The notes: a model not told the origin generated them from the sequence alone. A DNA stretch of 64,000 bases from Oleisolibacter albus (GCF_003336875.1 NZ_QGNJ01000002.1:62001-126000); one strand, 5' to 3'; numbered from the stretch's first letter, positions 48,747 through 58,280 are shown. A program made the numbers and translations.

Positions 48747-49160
48747 ATGAACGACATTCTTGACCCGCGCTCCTTCCAGCGCCCCGGCCTGAACAGCGTG
48801 GCCGAGCCTGTGGTCAGCGATCCCTCCACGGGCGGTATCACCACCATTTCCGCCGAGGCCCGGATCGAAGGGGCCAAGATCTCCCATTGCCACACGCTGC
48901 ATGTGGCCGGCCGTCTGGTCGACGTCACCCTGACCGAGATCAAGGTGCTGGAGATCGCCGAAGGCGGCCATGTGGAAGGAACGGCCAAGGTGGAGAGCAT
49001 GCGCGTCTCCGGCCGGGCCACCGGCACCCTGGAAATCACCGGCACCCTGTCGGTGGGGGAAACGGGCGTGGTCGACGGCACCATCCGCTATGGCCGCATC
49101 GCCATCGCCGATGGCGGCAGCGTCACCGGCACCCTGCAGACCGGCGCCGCGCCGCAGTAA
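48747..49160 (+). CDS. Bactofilin
   Basis: A 137-residue polymer-forming cytoskeletal protein. The central beta-helical repeats are easy to see (ISAEARIEGAKISHC, LEIAEGGHVEGTAKVESMRVSGRATGTLEITG, SVGETGVVDGTIRYGRIAIADGG) with short flexible ends. Bactofilins form filaments that organise envelope growth or stalks in alphaproteobacteria. It stands as a single gene with a strong downstream terminator. Confidence 0.93.
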   Translation: MNDILDPRSFQRPGLNSVAEPVVSDPSTGGITTISAEARIEGAKISHCHTLHVAGRLVDVTLTEIKVLEIAEGGHVEGTAKVESMRVSGRATGTLEITGTLSVGETGVVDGTIRYGRIAIADGGSVTGTLQTGAAPQ

Positions 49161-49296
49161 TTCATCTTGCCGTAATCCTGCCGCCGTCAATCCGGTCGCG
49201 GTAATCGGCGCGTCTTGACCGCGCCGCCCGGAAACGCCGGGGGCCGGAGGGTCCGCCACCTGGCTGCGCAGGCCACGGGGGCGCGGGACAAGGCAG

Positions 49297-49326
49297 GACG
49301 GCCCGCATCGGCGGGCCGTCTTTTTT
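49297..49326. terminator. Intrinsic terminator after bactofilin
   Basis: Perfect 10-base arms GACGGCCCGC (49297-49306) and GCGGGCCGTC (49311-49320) with a 4-base loop, followed by TTTTTT. It lies between convergent genes; only the rightward direction has a T tract. Confidence 0.92.
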
Positions 49327-49368
49327 GCTGTGTGGATGTGCCTGTATGGGCCGTCCTGTATGGGGCCG

Positions 49369-50001
49369 TCAGCGCCCCAGCATGCCGCTTTCGATCACCC
49401 CGTCGATGACGAACTGGCAGGCCAGCGCCGTCAGCAGGATGCCCAGCACGCGGTTGATGACGTTGATGCCGGTGACGCCCAGCAGCCGGCTGACCTCGCC
49501 GGCGAACAGCAGCGTCAGCAGCGTGCCCAGCAGCACGGCCGCCAGCACGCCCAGCACGATCACCTCCGACAGCAGGTCGCCGTTGGCCCGTCCCATCAGC
49601 AGCACGGTGGAGGTCATGGCGCCCGGACCGGCGATCAGCGGGATGGCCAGGGGGAAGACGGAGATGTCGGCCCGGTGCCGGGCTTCCTGCTTCTCGTCCT
49701 CGGTGGCGGTGCGCAGGCCGCTTTCGCGGGCGAACACCATGTCGATGGCCACCAGCAGCAGCAGGATGCCGCCGGCGATGCGGAAGGCGCCGACGCCGAT
49801 GCCCAGGGCCCGCAGCAGGATATCGCCGACAAAGGCGAACCCGAACAGCAGCCCGGCGCCGATCAGCACGCCCTTGATGGCGGTGCGGCGGCGATAGGCC
49901 GGGTCCATGCCCGCCGTCAGCCCGGCGAACATCGGACCCAGCCCGATCGGATCGATGGTGACGAAGAAGGCGATGGCGGTGGTCAGGATCAGGTCGGTCA
50001 T
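49369..50001 (-). CDS. MarC family integral membrane protein
   Basis: A 210-residue protein with six predicted membrane segments and the MarC/UPF0056 motifs FFVTIDPIGLGPMFAGLT, IPLIAGPGAMTSTVLL and NVINRVLGILLTALACQFVIDG. Despite the name, a role in multidrug resistance is not established for this family. It stands alone, converging with bactofilin across the terminator. Confidence 0.9.
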   Translation of the reverse strand: MTDLILTTAIAFFVTIDPIGLGPMFAGLTAGMDPAYRRRTAIKGVLIGAGLLFGFAFVGDILLRALGIGVGAFRIAGGILLLLVAIDMVFARESGLRTATEDEKQEARHRADISVFPLAIPLIAGPGAMTSTVLLMGRANGDLLSEVIVLGVLAAVLLGTLLTLLFAGEVSRLLGVTGINVINRVLGILLTALACQFVIDGVIESGMLGR

Positions 50002-50160
50002 GTAGGCAACTACCCCTTGATAGGGCGCCTACCTAACCCACGCCTCCCGTCACGGCAATCTGACCGTGCGGTTGGCGGCCCTGCCATGTCCGCCGCGCAC
50101 ACGGCACCATCAGGGAGGCGCCGCCCGGGCGGGCGGAACCGGCCCGGCGCCGGGCGCCCG

Positions 50161-50514
50161 TCAGCCCGCCTTCTTCTCCTGGAACTGGTCGAAGGCCTCC
50201 ACCGCCTGGGCGGCGTACATGACCGAGGGGCCGGCGCCCATATAGACAGCCATGCCCATGGTCTCCATCACCTCGTCACGGCTGGCGCCCTGCTCGACCG
50301 CCGCCTTGGCATGGAAGGCGATGCAGCCGTCGCAGCGGGTGGCCACGGCGATGGCCAGCGCGATCAGCTCCTTGGTCTTGGTATCCAGCGCATTGGGCTT
50401 CAGGGCGGCCTGGGCCAGGGCGCTGAAGCCCTTCATCACGTCGCCGGCCCCGCCGCGCAGTTCGCGCATGGCGCCGGACAGTTCGGTGGTGATGGCGGGC
50501 CAGTTCTTATGCAT
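50161..50514 (-). CDS. Carboxymuconolactone decarboxylase family (AhpD-like) protein
   Basis: A 117-residue AhpD-fold protein. The CxxC...H pattern CDGCIAFHAKAAVEQG is intact, which in AhpD-like members gives a redox-active thiol pair; many relatives are peroxidase partners or of unknown role. The end is rich in Met/Gly (VYMGAGPSVMYAAQA). The ATG has a GAGGAA site. It is divergent from the CoA-transferase genes across an A/T-rich regulatory gap. Confidence 0.88.
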   Translation of the reverse strand: MHKNWPAITTELSGAMRELRGGAGDVMKGFSALAQAALKPNALDTKTKELIALAIAVATRCDGCIAFHAKAAVEQGASRDEVMETMGMAVYMGAGPSVMYAAQAVEAFDQFQEKKAG

Positions 50515-50545
50515 GGGGTGTTCCTCGGATCAAAGGGATGCGCAT

Positions 50546-50576
50546 TATATGCATATATTCAGAGAAACGCATATAT
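50546..50576. promoter_or_regulatory. A/T-rich palindrome and direct repeat in a divergent promoter region
   Basis: TATATGCATATA (50546-50557) is a perfect 12-base palindrome and overlaps the first copy of a direct repeat GCATATAT (50551-50558 and 50569-50576, 18 bases apart). This island is sharply A/T rich in G/C-rich surroundings, between the AhpD-like and CoA-transferase genes. A MarR/TetR/LysR-type operator is possible; the regulator is unknown. Confidence 0.45.
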
Positions 50577-50729
50577 GAATTTCCTGCGGCACAGCCGCGC
50601 AAACCCCGCCACCTGAACGGCTGTTCATCTTTATCGGGCGCCGGCCCGTCCGACCGATTGACAGGATGTCGCAGGCCCCGGTAAGACCTGGAAAACCGCA
50701 CAATCAGGAGGACGCCGTCAGGCACGCCC

Positions 50730-51431
50730 ATGAGCAAGAAGGTCTATGCGGACGCCGTCGAAGCGCTGGCCGGGATCCTGCGCGACGACATGACCATCAT
50801 GGCCGGCGGCTTCGGCCTGTGCGGCATTCCGGAAAATCTGATCGCGGCGGTCAAGCTGTCGGGCGTCAAGGGCCTGACCGTGATCTCCAACAATGCCGGC
50901 GTGGACGGGTTCGGTCTGGGCCAGCTGCTGGAGACCAGGCAGATATCCCGCATGGTCAGCTCCTATGTCGGGGAGAACAAGCTGTTCGCCCAGCAGTACC
51001 TGTCGGGCGAGCTGGAGCTGGAATTCAATCCCCAGGGCACGCTGGCCGAGCGCATCCGCGCCGGCGGCGCCGGCATCCCCGCCTTCTTCACCAAGACCGG
51101 CGTCGGCACGCTGGTGGCCGAGGGCAAGGAGCTGCGGGAGTTCGATGGCGAGACCTATGTGATGGAGCGGTCCTTGCGCGCCGACCTCGCCATCGTCAAG
51201 GCCTGGAAGGGGGATACCGAGGGCAACCTGATCTACCGGAAGACGGCGCGGAACTTCAATCCGATGATGGCCATGGCCGGTGCGGTCACCGTGGCGGAGG
51301 TGGAGCAGCTGGTGCAGCCCGGCCAGATCGACCCGGACCATGTGCATACGCCGGGCATCTTCGTGCAGCGCATCATCCAGGGCGAGCATGAGAAGCGCAT
51401 CGAACAGCGCACCACCCGCAAGCGCTTCTGA
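50730..51431 (+). CDS. 3-oxoacid CoA-transferase subunit A
   Basis: A 233-residue alpha subunit of a succinyl-CoA:3-ketoacid or acetoacetate CoA-transferase, used in degradation of ketone bodies or beta-keto acids. It has the family glycine loop [15 protein letters not shown] and the segments [14 protein letters not shown] and [14 protein letters not shown]. The best Shine-Dalgarno match (AGGAGG, 50706-50711) lies 18 bases from the ATG, further than usual. Subunit B follows after 41 bases. Confidence 0.93.
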   Translation: MSKKVYADAVEALAGILRDDMTIMAGGFGLCGIPENLIAAVKLSGVKGLTVISNNAGVDGFGLGQLLETRQISRMVSSYVGENKLFAQQYLSGELELEFNPQGTLAERIRAGGAGIPAFFTKTGVGTLVAEGKELREFDGETYVMERSLRADLAIVKAWKGDTEGNLIYRKTARNFNPMMAMAGAVTVAEVEQLVQPGQIDPDHVHTPGIFVQRIIQGEHEKRIEQRTTRKRF

Positions 51432-51472
51432 CCTCGACGCCTGAAGGCGCATTCTAGACGGAGACCGACAGC

Positions 51473-52141
51473 ATGGCTTGGACCCGTGATGAAATGGCCG
51501 CTCGCGCCGCCAAGGAACTGCGCGACGGCTTCTATGTGAATCTCGGCATCGGCATCCCGACGCTGGTGGCCAACTACATCCCCGACGGCATGCAGGTGAC
51601 GCTGCAGAGCGAGAACGGCATGCTGGGCATGGGACCCTTCCCCTTCGAGGGGGAGGAGGATCCGGACCTGATCAATGCCGGCAAGCAGACCATCACCGAA
51701 CTGGCGACCAGCAGCTATTTCAGCTCGGCCGACAGCTTTGCCATGATCCGCGGCGGCCATATCGACCTGTCGGTGCTGGGCGCCATGCAGGTGGCGGCCA
51801 ATGGCGATCTGGCCAACTGGATGATACCGGGCAAGATGGTCAAGGGCATGGGCGGCGCCATGGATCTGGTGGCCGGGGTGAAGAAGGTGGTGGTGGTGAT
51901 GGAGCACTGCGCCGTGGACAAGGCCACCGGCGCGCTGGACCCGAAGCTGCTGCCGGCCTGCACCCTGCCGCTGACCGGCACGCGGGTGGTGGACATGGTG
52001 GTGACCGATCTCGGCGTCTTCACCATCGATAAGCAGGGCGATGGCGGCATGACCCTGGTCGAGCTGGCGCCCGGCGTGACCGTGGGCGAGATCCGGTCCA
52101 AGACCGGGGCACCGTTCCAGGTGGCACCGGGCTTGGTCTGA
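51473..52141 (+). CDS. 3-oxoacid CoA-transferase subunit B
   Basis: A 222-residue beta subunit. It carries the catalytic-glutamate motif [10 protein letters not shown] and the stretches [16 protein letters not shown] and [20 protein letters not shown] site precedes the ATG. The two subunits together form the enzyme that moves CoA from succinyl-CoA or acetyl-CoA to acetoacetate-type acids. A long hairpin follows the gene. Confidence 0.94.
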   Translation: MAWTRDEMAARAAKELRDGFYVNLGIGIPTLVANYIPDGMQVTLQSENGMLGMGPFPFEGEEDPDLINAGKQTITELATSSYFSSADSFAMIRGGHIDLSVLGAMQVAANGDLANWMIPGKMVKGMGGAMDLVAGVKKVVVVMEHCAVDKATGALDPKLLPACTLPLTGTRVVDMVVTDLGVFTIDKQGDGGMTLVELAPGVTVGEIRSKTGAPFQVAPGLV

Positions 52142-52179
52142 GCGCCGCCGGCGCCTGCTGACCGGCGTCCGTGCAAGGA

Positions 52180-52211
52180 AACGGGCTGGAGAGACCTCTC
52201 TCCAGCCCGTT
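52180..52211. terminator. Long hairpin after the CoA-transferase genes
   Basis: A perfect 15-base stem (52180-52194 and 52197-52211) with a 2-base loop. No long T tract follows, but its length and position between convergent genes make it a likely bidirectional terminator or RNA-end protector. Confidence 0.7.
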
Positions 52212-52254
52212 CGTCATTCTGCCTCTCCGGCGCGGCCCGGCGGACCGGGGACGG

Positions 52255-52473
52255 TCAGGCGGCCAGCTTCACGGTCACCGGCTGCGCCGCGGCGACCACG
52301 GCGGCATAGGTCTCGCGCTGCTCGGCGAAGTTGTCCAGCAGATCGCCCAGGCTTTCGCGGGCGAAACCCGGGGCGGCTTCGGCCATGTGGGACTTCACCA
52401 CCGCACTCAGCTGGTCCAGAACCTGCAGATGCAGGCGGGCGGCGATGGTCAGGTCGGCGGCGATGGCGGTCAT
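52255..52473 (-). CDS. Small hypothetical protein
   Basis: A 72-residue protein I do not recognise. It is helical throughout, with alternating Leu/Ala and charged residues (ARLHLQVLDQLSAVVKSHMAEA, LGDLLDNFAEQRETYAAVV), no cysteine and no membrane segment. GGAG stands 9 bases before the ATG, which supports it as a gene. It is isolated on the minus strand behind the long hairpin. Its role is unknown. Confidence 0.6.
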   Translation of the reverse strand: MTAIAADLTIAARLHLQVLDQLSAVVKSHMAEAAPGFARESLGDLLDNFAEQRETYAAVVAAAQPVTVKLAA

Positions 52474-52957
52474 GGTCGTGATCTCCGGTTTGGGTGGGGG
52501 CGTTCGATAGGGCGATTACAGCGCCGGCCCGGTTAACAACGACTTAATTTTGTCTGTCCACTGCTGGTTAATACTGTGGCGATGTTGGGTATTTCCTATT
52601 TTATATTTGGGTTACCCCGTTTGTCATGTTTGCCTGTCTTTTGGGATTGCCCTGCCGGGCGCAATGCGCAAGGGCAAATCGGCGGGGCCTGCCGGCGCCG
52701 GGCCGCCGCATCTCGACCGGGGGCCGCCGCGCGCCTGCTTCAAGGCGGGGCGGTGCGCTTTACCGCTGAGCGCAGCCGCGATAGGCTGCGCCCAGGCACT
52801 GTTCCAGGCGCCTGCCCGCCGACGGACTGCCGCTGTCCTGCCATTCAGGCGGGCCGGGTCATCTGCGCATGCGATAGAGGCGCAGCACGAGCAGGGTCCC
52901 GCCGGTAACGGATGGGGCCCGGCCCTCATCCCTCCGGCCTTGATCCAGGGGGACGAG
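52474..52957. other. Intergenic region with A/T-rich segment and hairpin
   Basis: No gene is supported in these 484 bases. The left part (about 52530-52640) is clearly A/T rich for this genome (TTAACAACGACTTAATTTTG and a TATTTTATATTTGGG stretch) and probably contains promoters for the small gene and perhaps for the rightward GNAT. The right part returns to high G/C and has a hairpin with GCGCAGCC/GGCTGCGC arms at 52770-52777 and 52784-52791. Confidence 0.45.
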
Positions 52958-53530
52958 ATGATGACCGACCATGACACGCCCATCCGCCCGGCAGCGCCGG
53001 ATCTGATCATCCGTGCCCGCCGGCTGGAGGATTGGCAGCAGATCGAAGCGATGACCCAGCAGCCGCGCTTCCTGCACAACACGCTGCGCCTCCCGTTCCG
53101 CAACCCGGAGGAAGCCAGACGCCGCCTGGAGGCCGTCAAGCCCGAGGATACGGCCATCGTGGCCGAGTTGGACGGTCTTGTCGTCGGGGCGGCGGATCTC
53201 ACGCGGGGCCGGGGACGCCGTGCCCATAGCGCAGTGCTGGGCATCGGCGTTCATGACGGGCATCAGGGCCAGGGCATCGGCACGGCCCTGCTGCGGACAC
53301 TGGTGGATGCCGCCGATCTCTGGCTCGGTCTCCACCGCATCGAGCTGACCGTGTTCGCGGACAATGCCGCGGCCATCGCCCTTTACCGCCGTTTCGGTTT
53401 CACGGAGGAGGGGCGGTTGCGCGACTACGCCTTGCGGGCCGGCGGCTACGCCGATTGCCTCGCCATGGCCCGGCTGCGCCATCCGCCATCTGCTCCTTCG
53501 ACCTCCGCCGCGCCGCACCCTCGGCGTTGA
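52958..53530 (+). CDS. GNAT family N-acetyltransferase
   Basis: A 190-residue single-domain acetyltransferase. Motif A is clear (GIGVHDGHQGQGIGTALLRTL, about residues 90-112), followed by IELTVFADNAAAIALYRRFGFTEEGRLRDYALR, a layout typical of RimJ/RimL- or PhnO-like enzymes acting on proteins or small amines. ATGATG at 52958 is preceded by AGGGGGACG. It is not related in architecture to the two tandem-GNAT proteins of this window. Substrate unknown. Confidence 0.88.
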   Translation: MMTDHDTPIRPAAPDLIIRARRLEDWQQIEAMTQQPRFLHNTLRLPFRNPEEARRRLEAVKPEDTAIVAELDGLVVGAADLTRGRGRRAHSAVLGIGVHDGHQGQGIGTALLRTLVDAADLWLGLHRIELTVFADNAAAIALYRRFGFTEEGRLRDYALRAGGYADCLAMARLRHPPSAPSTSAAPHPRR

Positions 53531-53551
53531 TCTTCGGGTTTTCCCGCCGCG

Positions 53552-54265
53552 TCAGTCCAGTGCGGCCAGCAGGCCGCGGACGGCGTGCAGGTCGGGGGCG
53601 ACCAGCTGGCACAGCGCGCGGATCTCTTCGGTTGCCGGCAGCAGGTCGGGAACCATGACGGCCATCATGCCGGCCCCGTGGGCGGCGCGGATGCCATTGT
53701 GGCTGTCCTCCAGTGCCAGACAATGGGCAGGATCAACTCCCAGCCGGGCGGCCGCGGTCAGATAGGGTTCGGGATGCGGCTTGCCCTGGCTCACCTCGTC
53801 GCCGGTCACCAGCAGGCGGAACCGGTGCAGGATGCCGACCTGGGCCAGATGCTCCTCGGCCTTGGCCCGGCGGGTGGAGGTGGCGACGGCCAGGGGCAGA
53901 CCGGCGGCGTCCAGCGCGGCCAGCAGTTCCTCGACTCCCGCCATCAGCCGCACCTCGGCCAGATGGCGCTCCACCTCCTGCTCGAAGGCGGCGCGGAAGC
54001 GCCGCGCCTCCTCCTCGCCGCCGAACCACTGCTTCAGCCGGCGCCAGGTCTCCGGCCAGGGCGTGCCGATGACGGTGACGTAATAGGCATCGGTCATCGG
54101 CTTGCCCACGGTCTCCGCCGCGGCCAGCGTGGCCGTGCGCACATGGCGTTCGGTGTCGATCAGCAGCCCGTCCATGTCGAAGATCACGGCGTGGACCGGA
54201 CGCGGCAGCGACGGGAACAGGGCGCGGGGGCGCGGGGTGGGGGAAGGGCTGGACGGGAGGGTCAA
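53552..54265 (-). CDS. HAD family hydrolase
   Basis: A 237-residue phosphatase of the beta-phosphoglucomutase-like HAD subfamily. Motif I FDMDGLLIDTE, motif II STSTRRAKAEE-like (VATSTRRAK), motif III lysine in GKPHPEPY, and ALEDSHNGIRAA are intact. The start is a TTG at 54265; a start nearer FDMDG may be used. It follows the diguanylate cyclase gene on the same strand after 44 bases. Likely substrates are sugar phosphates; not determined. Confidence 0.85.
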   Translation of the reverse strand: MTLPSSPSPTPRPRALFPSLPRPVHAVIFDMDGLLIDTERHVRTATLAAAETVGKPMTDAYYVTVIGTPWPETWRRLKQWFGGEEEARRFRAAFEQEVERHLAEVRLMAGVEELLAALDAAGLPLAVATSTRRAKAEEHLAQVGILHRFRLLVTGDEVSQGKPHPEPYLTAAARLGVDPAHCLALEDSHNGIRAAHGAGMMAVMVPDLLPATEEIRALCQLVAPDLHAVRGLLAALD

Positions 54266-54309
54266 GGCGCAGGCTCCGGCCGGAAGGGCGGCAGCGGCGG
54301 GTCTTCACC

Positions 54310-55875
54310 TCAGGCCGCTGCCGGGGCCGCCACCATGATCTGGTTTCGGCCCTGCTGCTTGGCGCAATACAACGCCTGATCCGCCCGGTCCAGCAATCCG
54401 GCCAGGGTCTCCCCCAGGCCGTTCCACTCGGCCACGCCGATGCTGGCCGTGAGGACGAAGGACACGGCCTCATGGGTGATGAGGCTGCCGGCGATCCGCT
54501 GGCGGATGCGTTCGGCCACCCGCTCGGCCGCGGCCAGCCGTGTTTCGGGCAGCAGCACCACCAGTTCCTCGCCGCCGTAGCGGGCCAGCGAATCGGTGCT
54601 GCGCAAGGCGCTGGCCGTGCGCTGTGCCGCCTCGCAGATGGCGCTGTCGCCCGCCGCATGGCCGAAACTGTCATTGATGGTCTTGAAATGGTCGAGATCG
54701 ATCAGCAGCAGGGAGAAGCTGCGGCCATAACGCTGGCAGCGGTCGCGCTCGGCCCCGGCCAGCTCGATGAAACGGCGGCGGTTCAGGATGCCGGTCAGGC
54801 TGTCCAGGCTGGCCAGCTGCTCCAGCTTGGTGTTGGCCTCCATCAACTCGCGGGTGCGGGCGGCCACCCGCGCCTCCAGCGTCTGGGTGATGGAGCGCAG
54901 CTCGGCATTGGCCCGGCGCAGCCGGCCATGCAGCACGACATTGCCGAAGCTGGCCGACATCTTGGCGGCGAACATGGCCAGCAGGTCGCGATCCGTGGCC
55001 GTCAGGCCCGGTTGTGCTTCCAGATGCACGAACAGATCCTGGCCCCCCGGCACGGGAATCGGTAGGGTGGCGGTGTCGGTGCCCAGGCGCGGACGGCCCA
55101 GCACCCGCGCTTCGGCCAGGGCGTCGCGGACAGTCGTGTCGAGCAGCGGCCCGCCGTCGGGATGCTGCTGGGTGAAGCGGCCGCTGCTGGCCAGGACGCC
55201 GAAACTGGGCACCAGCCCCCCGGTCAGCACCAGGGCGCAGATCACATGGCACCGGCGCTGCTCCAGCAGCTGGTGCAGCTGCGTCAGCGCATGCTGGGCG
55301 AAGTCCGGCAGGGATGCCCCCTCCGGCAGGCCATCCGCCGCCTCGATGATGCGGCGCAGGCCGCGGCGGTTGTCTTCGATGGCCATGATGTCGGCATAGC
55401 CGCGCAGGGCGGCGATGACGGTGGTGAACAGCTTCTGCGCCGTCAGCTCGGTCTTGGCCCGGTAATCGTTGATGTCGTAATCGAGGATGACCCGGTCCTC
55501 CGGCGCCTGACCCGGCTGGCCGGTGCGCAGGATCAGGCGGACGGCACTATTCCCCAGATCCTCGCGGATGCAGCGGACCAGCCGCAGCCCCGCATCATCT
55601 GTCTCCATCACCACATCCAGCAGCACCAGGGCGATGTCCGCTGTGGCGCGCAGAATGCGCAGCGCCTCGGCCGCGGAATAGGCCGAGATCAGATCCAGCG
55701 GCCGGTTGCGGAATGTGACCGTGCGCAGGGCATAGCGGGTGACGGTGTGGACCTCCGGGTCGTCATCGACCACCAGGATGCGCCAGGGGTCGGCACCGCA
55801 GGTGGCCGGCTCGGGCCGTGACAGCGGGCCGTGTCGCAGCGTCCCGTCTTCCGCGAACAGGAATTCCTTATCCAT
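54310..55875 (-). CDS. Response regulator with DUF3369 and GGDEF domains (diguanylate cyclase)
   Basis: A 521-residue cytoplasmic regulator. A receiver domain (about residues 30-160, phospho-Asp in LVLLDVVMET) is followed by a DUF3369 domain (about 175-340, GLRRIIEAADGLPEGASL, FVHLEAQPGLTATDRDLL), a short coiled coil, and a GGDEF domain (about 355-515) with RYGGEEL at the active site, so c-di-GMP synthesis is likely. There is no EAL or HD-GYP domain. Its histidine kinase is not adjacent; the orphan kinases in this window are candidates. The ATG at 55875 begins the recognisable protein. Confidence 0.88.
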   Translation of the reverse strand: MDKEFLFAEDGTLRHGPLSRPEPATCGADPWRILVVDDDPEVHTVTRYALRTVTFRNRPLDLISAYSAAEALRILRATADIALVLLDVVMETDDAGLRLVRCIREDLGNSAVRLILRTGQPGQAPEDRVILDYDINDYRAKTELTAQKLFTTVIAALRGYADIMAIEDNRRGLRRIIEAADGLPEGASLPDFAQHALTQLHQLLEQRRCHVICALVLTGGLVPSFGVLASSGRFTQQHPDGGPLLDTTVRDALAEARVLGRPRLGTDTATLPIPVPGGQDLFVHLEAQPGLTATDRDLLAMFAAKMSASFGNVVLHGRLRRANAELRSITQTLEARVAARTRELMEANTKLEQLASLDSLTGILNRRRFIELAGAERDRCQRYGRSFSLLLIDLDHFKTINDSFGHAAGDSAICEAAQRTASALRSTDSLARYGGEELVVLLPETRLAAAERVAERIRQRIAGSLITHEAVSFVLTASIGVAEWNGLGETLAGLLDRADQALYCAKQQGRNQIMVAAPAAA

Positions 55876-56131
55876 GCAGCCCGTCAGCTCCCCGCTCAGC
55901 GAGCACCGCACGCGGCGGGACCCCACGGCCTTCGCCGCCTGTCCGGGTAGACCGGATTCTGTTGTGGAGCACGCTGCCGGCCCGCTGATCGGGTTGCATA
56001 ATACCGTGTTTTGCAATCGCTGCACGGGTCTTTTCACCCCCCGGTCGTGGTGCTGTCACCACCTGCGCTGGGGGCTGGCGGGGAAGCGGCCGGCCGTCCT
56101 ATGGTGGGCGCGCAACAGCGTGCCCGACGCC

Positions 56132-58276
56132 ATGCCCGAAACCGTGATCGAAAGCCCCATGTCCCAGCCTGATGCCGCCGTGCCGTTCCGTCAGAGCGCC
56201 TTTCCGCCACCGCCGCTGGCGCGGCAGGAGCCGGTGGTCCTGACCGCCCATGGCGACAGCCGCCAGGATCCCTATGACTGGCTGCGCGACCGCGGCTATC
56301 CCCAGGTCACCGACCCGGCGGTGCTGGCCCATCTCACGGCGGAGAACGACTATACCGACCGTGTGCTGGGCACGGAGGGGGAGGGGCTGCGCCAGTCCCT
56401 GTTCGAGGAGCTGAAGGCGCGTCTCAAGCCGGACGACAGCGGCGTGCCCTACCGCGCGGGCGGATTCCTCTATCAGGTCCGCTTCGCCGCCGGTCAGGAC
56501 CACGCCATCCATGTGCGCTGGCCGCTGGCGGCGGCCCTGGACGGCCAGCCGGCCGGCGACCCGCAGGTCATCCTCGATGTCAATGCCCTGGCCGCGGGCA
56601 AGGATTTCATGGATGTGGGTGCGGTCGAGCCCAGCCCGGACGGGCGTTATCTCGCCTACAGCGTCGATGACCAGGGCGCGGAGATGTTCACCCTGCTGGT
56701 CAGGGATCTGGCCACGGGCGAGATCCTGGGGCCGGGCGTGCCCGGCACCTCCGGCGAGGTGGCCTGGGCCTCCGACAACCGCACCCTGTTCTATGTGCTG
56801 CGGGACGAGAGCCAGCGCCCGAAGAAGGTGATGCGCCATACCCTGGGCAGCGACCCCGGCACCGATGTGCTGGTCTATGAGGAGGCGGACCCCTCCTGGT
56901 GGGTGGGGATCGGGCGGTCGCTGTCCGGCCGGTTCATCCAGATCGGCACCGGCACGCTGGTGGCCAGCGAAACCCGGCTGATCCCGGCCGACGATCCCAC
57001 GGCCCCGCCGCGGGTGGTGGTGCCGCGGCGTGACGAGCATCTGTATTCCGTGGCCGACCAGGGCGACGGCCTGTGGATTCTGACCAACGACCGCCACCTC
57101 AATTTCCGGCTGGTGCGGGCGCCGCTGGACGATTGGTCGGAGTCCGCCTGGCAGGAGGTGATGCCGGCTGGCGACCGCCAGTATCTGACCGGCCTGCTGG
57201 CCCTGCGCGACTGGCTGCTGGTGTTCGGCCGCCAGGACGGGTTGCAGCAGGTCTGGGTGCGCGACGCGGCCGGGGCCACCCACACCATCGCCTTCCCCGA
57301 CGCCGTTTTCGCCGTGGGGGCCGGGGCCAATGCCCATTACGAGGCTGCAACGGTGCGCCTGCGCTATGACAGCCTGGTCACGCCGCCGACCACCTATGAT
57401 TACGACCCGGCCGCCCGCCGCCTGACGGTGCGCAAGGTGCAGGAGATCCCCAGCGGCTACGACCCGGCGCTCTACACCAGCGAGCGGCTGATGGCGCCGG
57501 CCCGTGACGGCACCCTGATCCCGGTCAGCGTCGTCTACCGCAAGGACTTCCGCAAGGATGGGGCCGGGCCGCTGCATCTCTACGGCTATGGCAGCTATTC
57601 CATGGCCATGGACCCGCATTTCTCCCCCAGCCGCATCAGCCTGCTGGACCGGGGCTTCGCCTATGCCATCGCCCATATCCGCGGCGGCGACGAGTTCGGC
57701 CGGCCCTGGCACGATGCCGGCCGTCTGCTGAACAAGCCCAACACCATCAACGATTTCCTGGATGCGGCCCAATTCCTGGTGCAGCAGGGGTTCGCCCGTC
57801 CGGGCCACATCTCCATCGAAGGCGGCAGCGCCGGCGGCACGCTGGTGGGGGCGGCGCTGAACCAGGCGCCGGAGGGGCTGTTCCGGGCTGCCGTGGCCCA
57901 TGTGCCCTTCGTTGATGTCATCAGCACGCTGCTGGACGAAAGCCTGCCGCTGACCGCCAGCGATTATCCGGAATGGGGCAATCCCAACGACCCCGCCATC
58001 TATGCCGTGATGAAGGGCTACAGCCCCTATGACAATGTGGCCCGGCGGGCCTATCCGCATCTGCTGATCACCGCCGGCCTCAACGATTACCGCGTCACCT
58101 ACTGGGAGCCGGCCAAATGGGCGGCCAAGCTGCGCACGCACAAGACCGACGACCATGTTCTGCTGCTGCGCACGGAGATGAGCGCCGGCCATGGCGGCTC
58201 CACCGGCCGTTTCGACCGGCTGAAGGAGGTGGCGCTGGCCTACGCCTTCCTGCTGTGGGCCCATGGGCTGGCCTGA
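56132..58276 (+). CDS. ptrB: Oligopeptidase B (S9 family)
   Basis: A serine peptidase of about 714 residues that cuts short peptides after basic residues. The N-terminal half is a seven-bladed propeller (DPYDWLRDRGYP, YSVDDQGAEMFTLLVRD); the C-terminal alpha/beta hydrolase domain has HIRGGDEFGRPWHDAGR, the nucleophile motif GGSAGGTLVGA (S566), NDYRVTYWEPAKW (acid) and SAGHGGSTGR (His). There is no signal peptide, in line with a cytoplasmic enzyme. ATG at 56159 is an alternative start. The next gene begins 4 bases after the stop. Confidence 0.93.
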   Translation: MPETVIESPMSQPDAAVPFRQSAFPPPPLARQEPVVLTAHGDSRQDPYDWLRDRGYPQVTDPAVLAHLTAENDYTDRVLGTEGEGLRQSLFEELKARLKPDDSGVPYRAGGFLYQVRFAAGQDHAIHVRWPLAAALDGQPAGDPQVILDVNALAAGKDFMDVGAVEPSPDGRYLAYSVDDQGAEMFTLLVRDLATGEILGPGVPGTSGEVAWASDNRTLFYVLRDESQRPKKVMRHTLGSDPGTDVLVYEEADPSWWVGIGRSLSGRFIQIGTGTLVASETRLIPADDPTAPPRVVVPRRDEHLYSVADQGDGLWILTNDRHLNFRLVRAPLDDWSESAWQEVMPAGDRQYLTGLLALRDWLLVFGRQDGLQQVWVRDAAGATHTIAFPDAVFAVGAGANAHYEAATVRLRYDSLVTPPTTYDYDPAARRLTVRKVQEIPSGYDPALYTSERLMAPARDGTLIPVSVVYRKDFRKDGAGPLHLYGYGSYSMAMDPHFSPSRISLLDRGFAYAIAHIRGGDEFGRPWHDAGRLLNKPNTINDFLDAAQFLVQQGFARPGHISIEGGSAGGTLVGAALNQAPEGLFRAAVAHVPFVDVISTLLDESLPLTASDYPEWGNPNDPAIYAVMKGYSPYDNVARRAYPHLLITAGLNDYRVTYWEPAKWAAKLRTHKTDDHVLLLRTEMSAGHGGSTGRFDRLKEVALAYAFLLWAHGLA

Positions 58277-58280
58277 CGCC

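Noticed and set aside
50101..50160. G/C palindromes between the AhpD-like and MarC genes
   Set aside because: GCCCGGCGCCGGGC and nearby repeats are self-complementary but composed only of G and C with no T tract; in this genome such runs arise often by chance.
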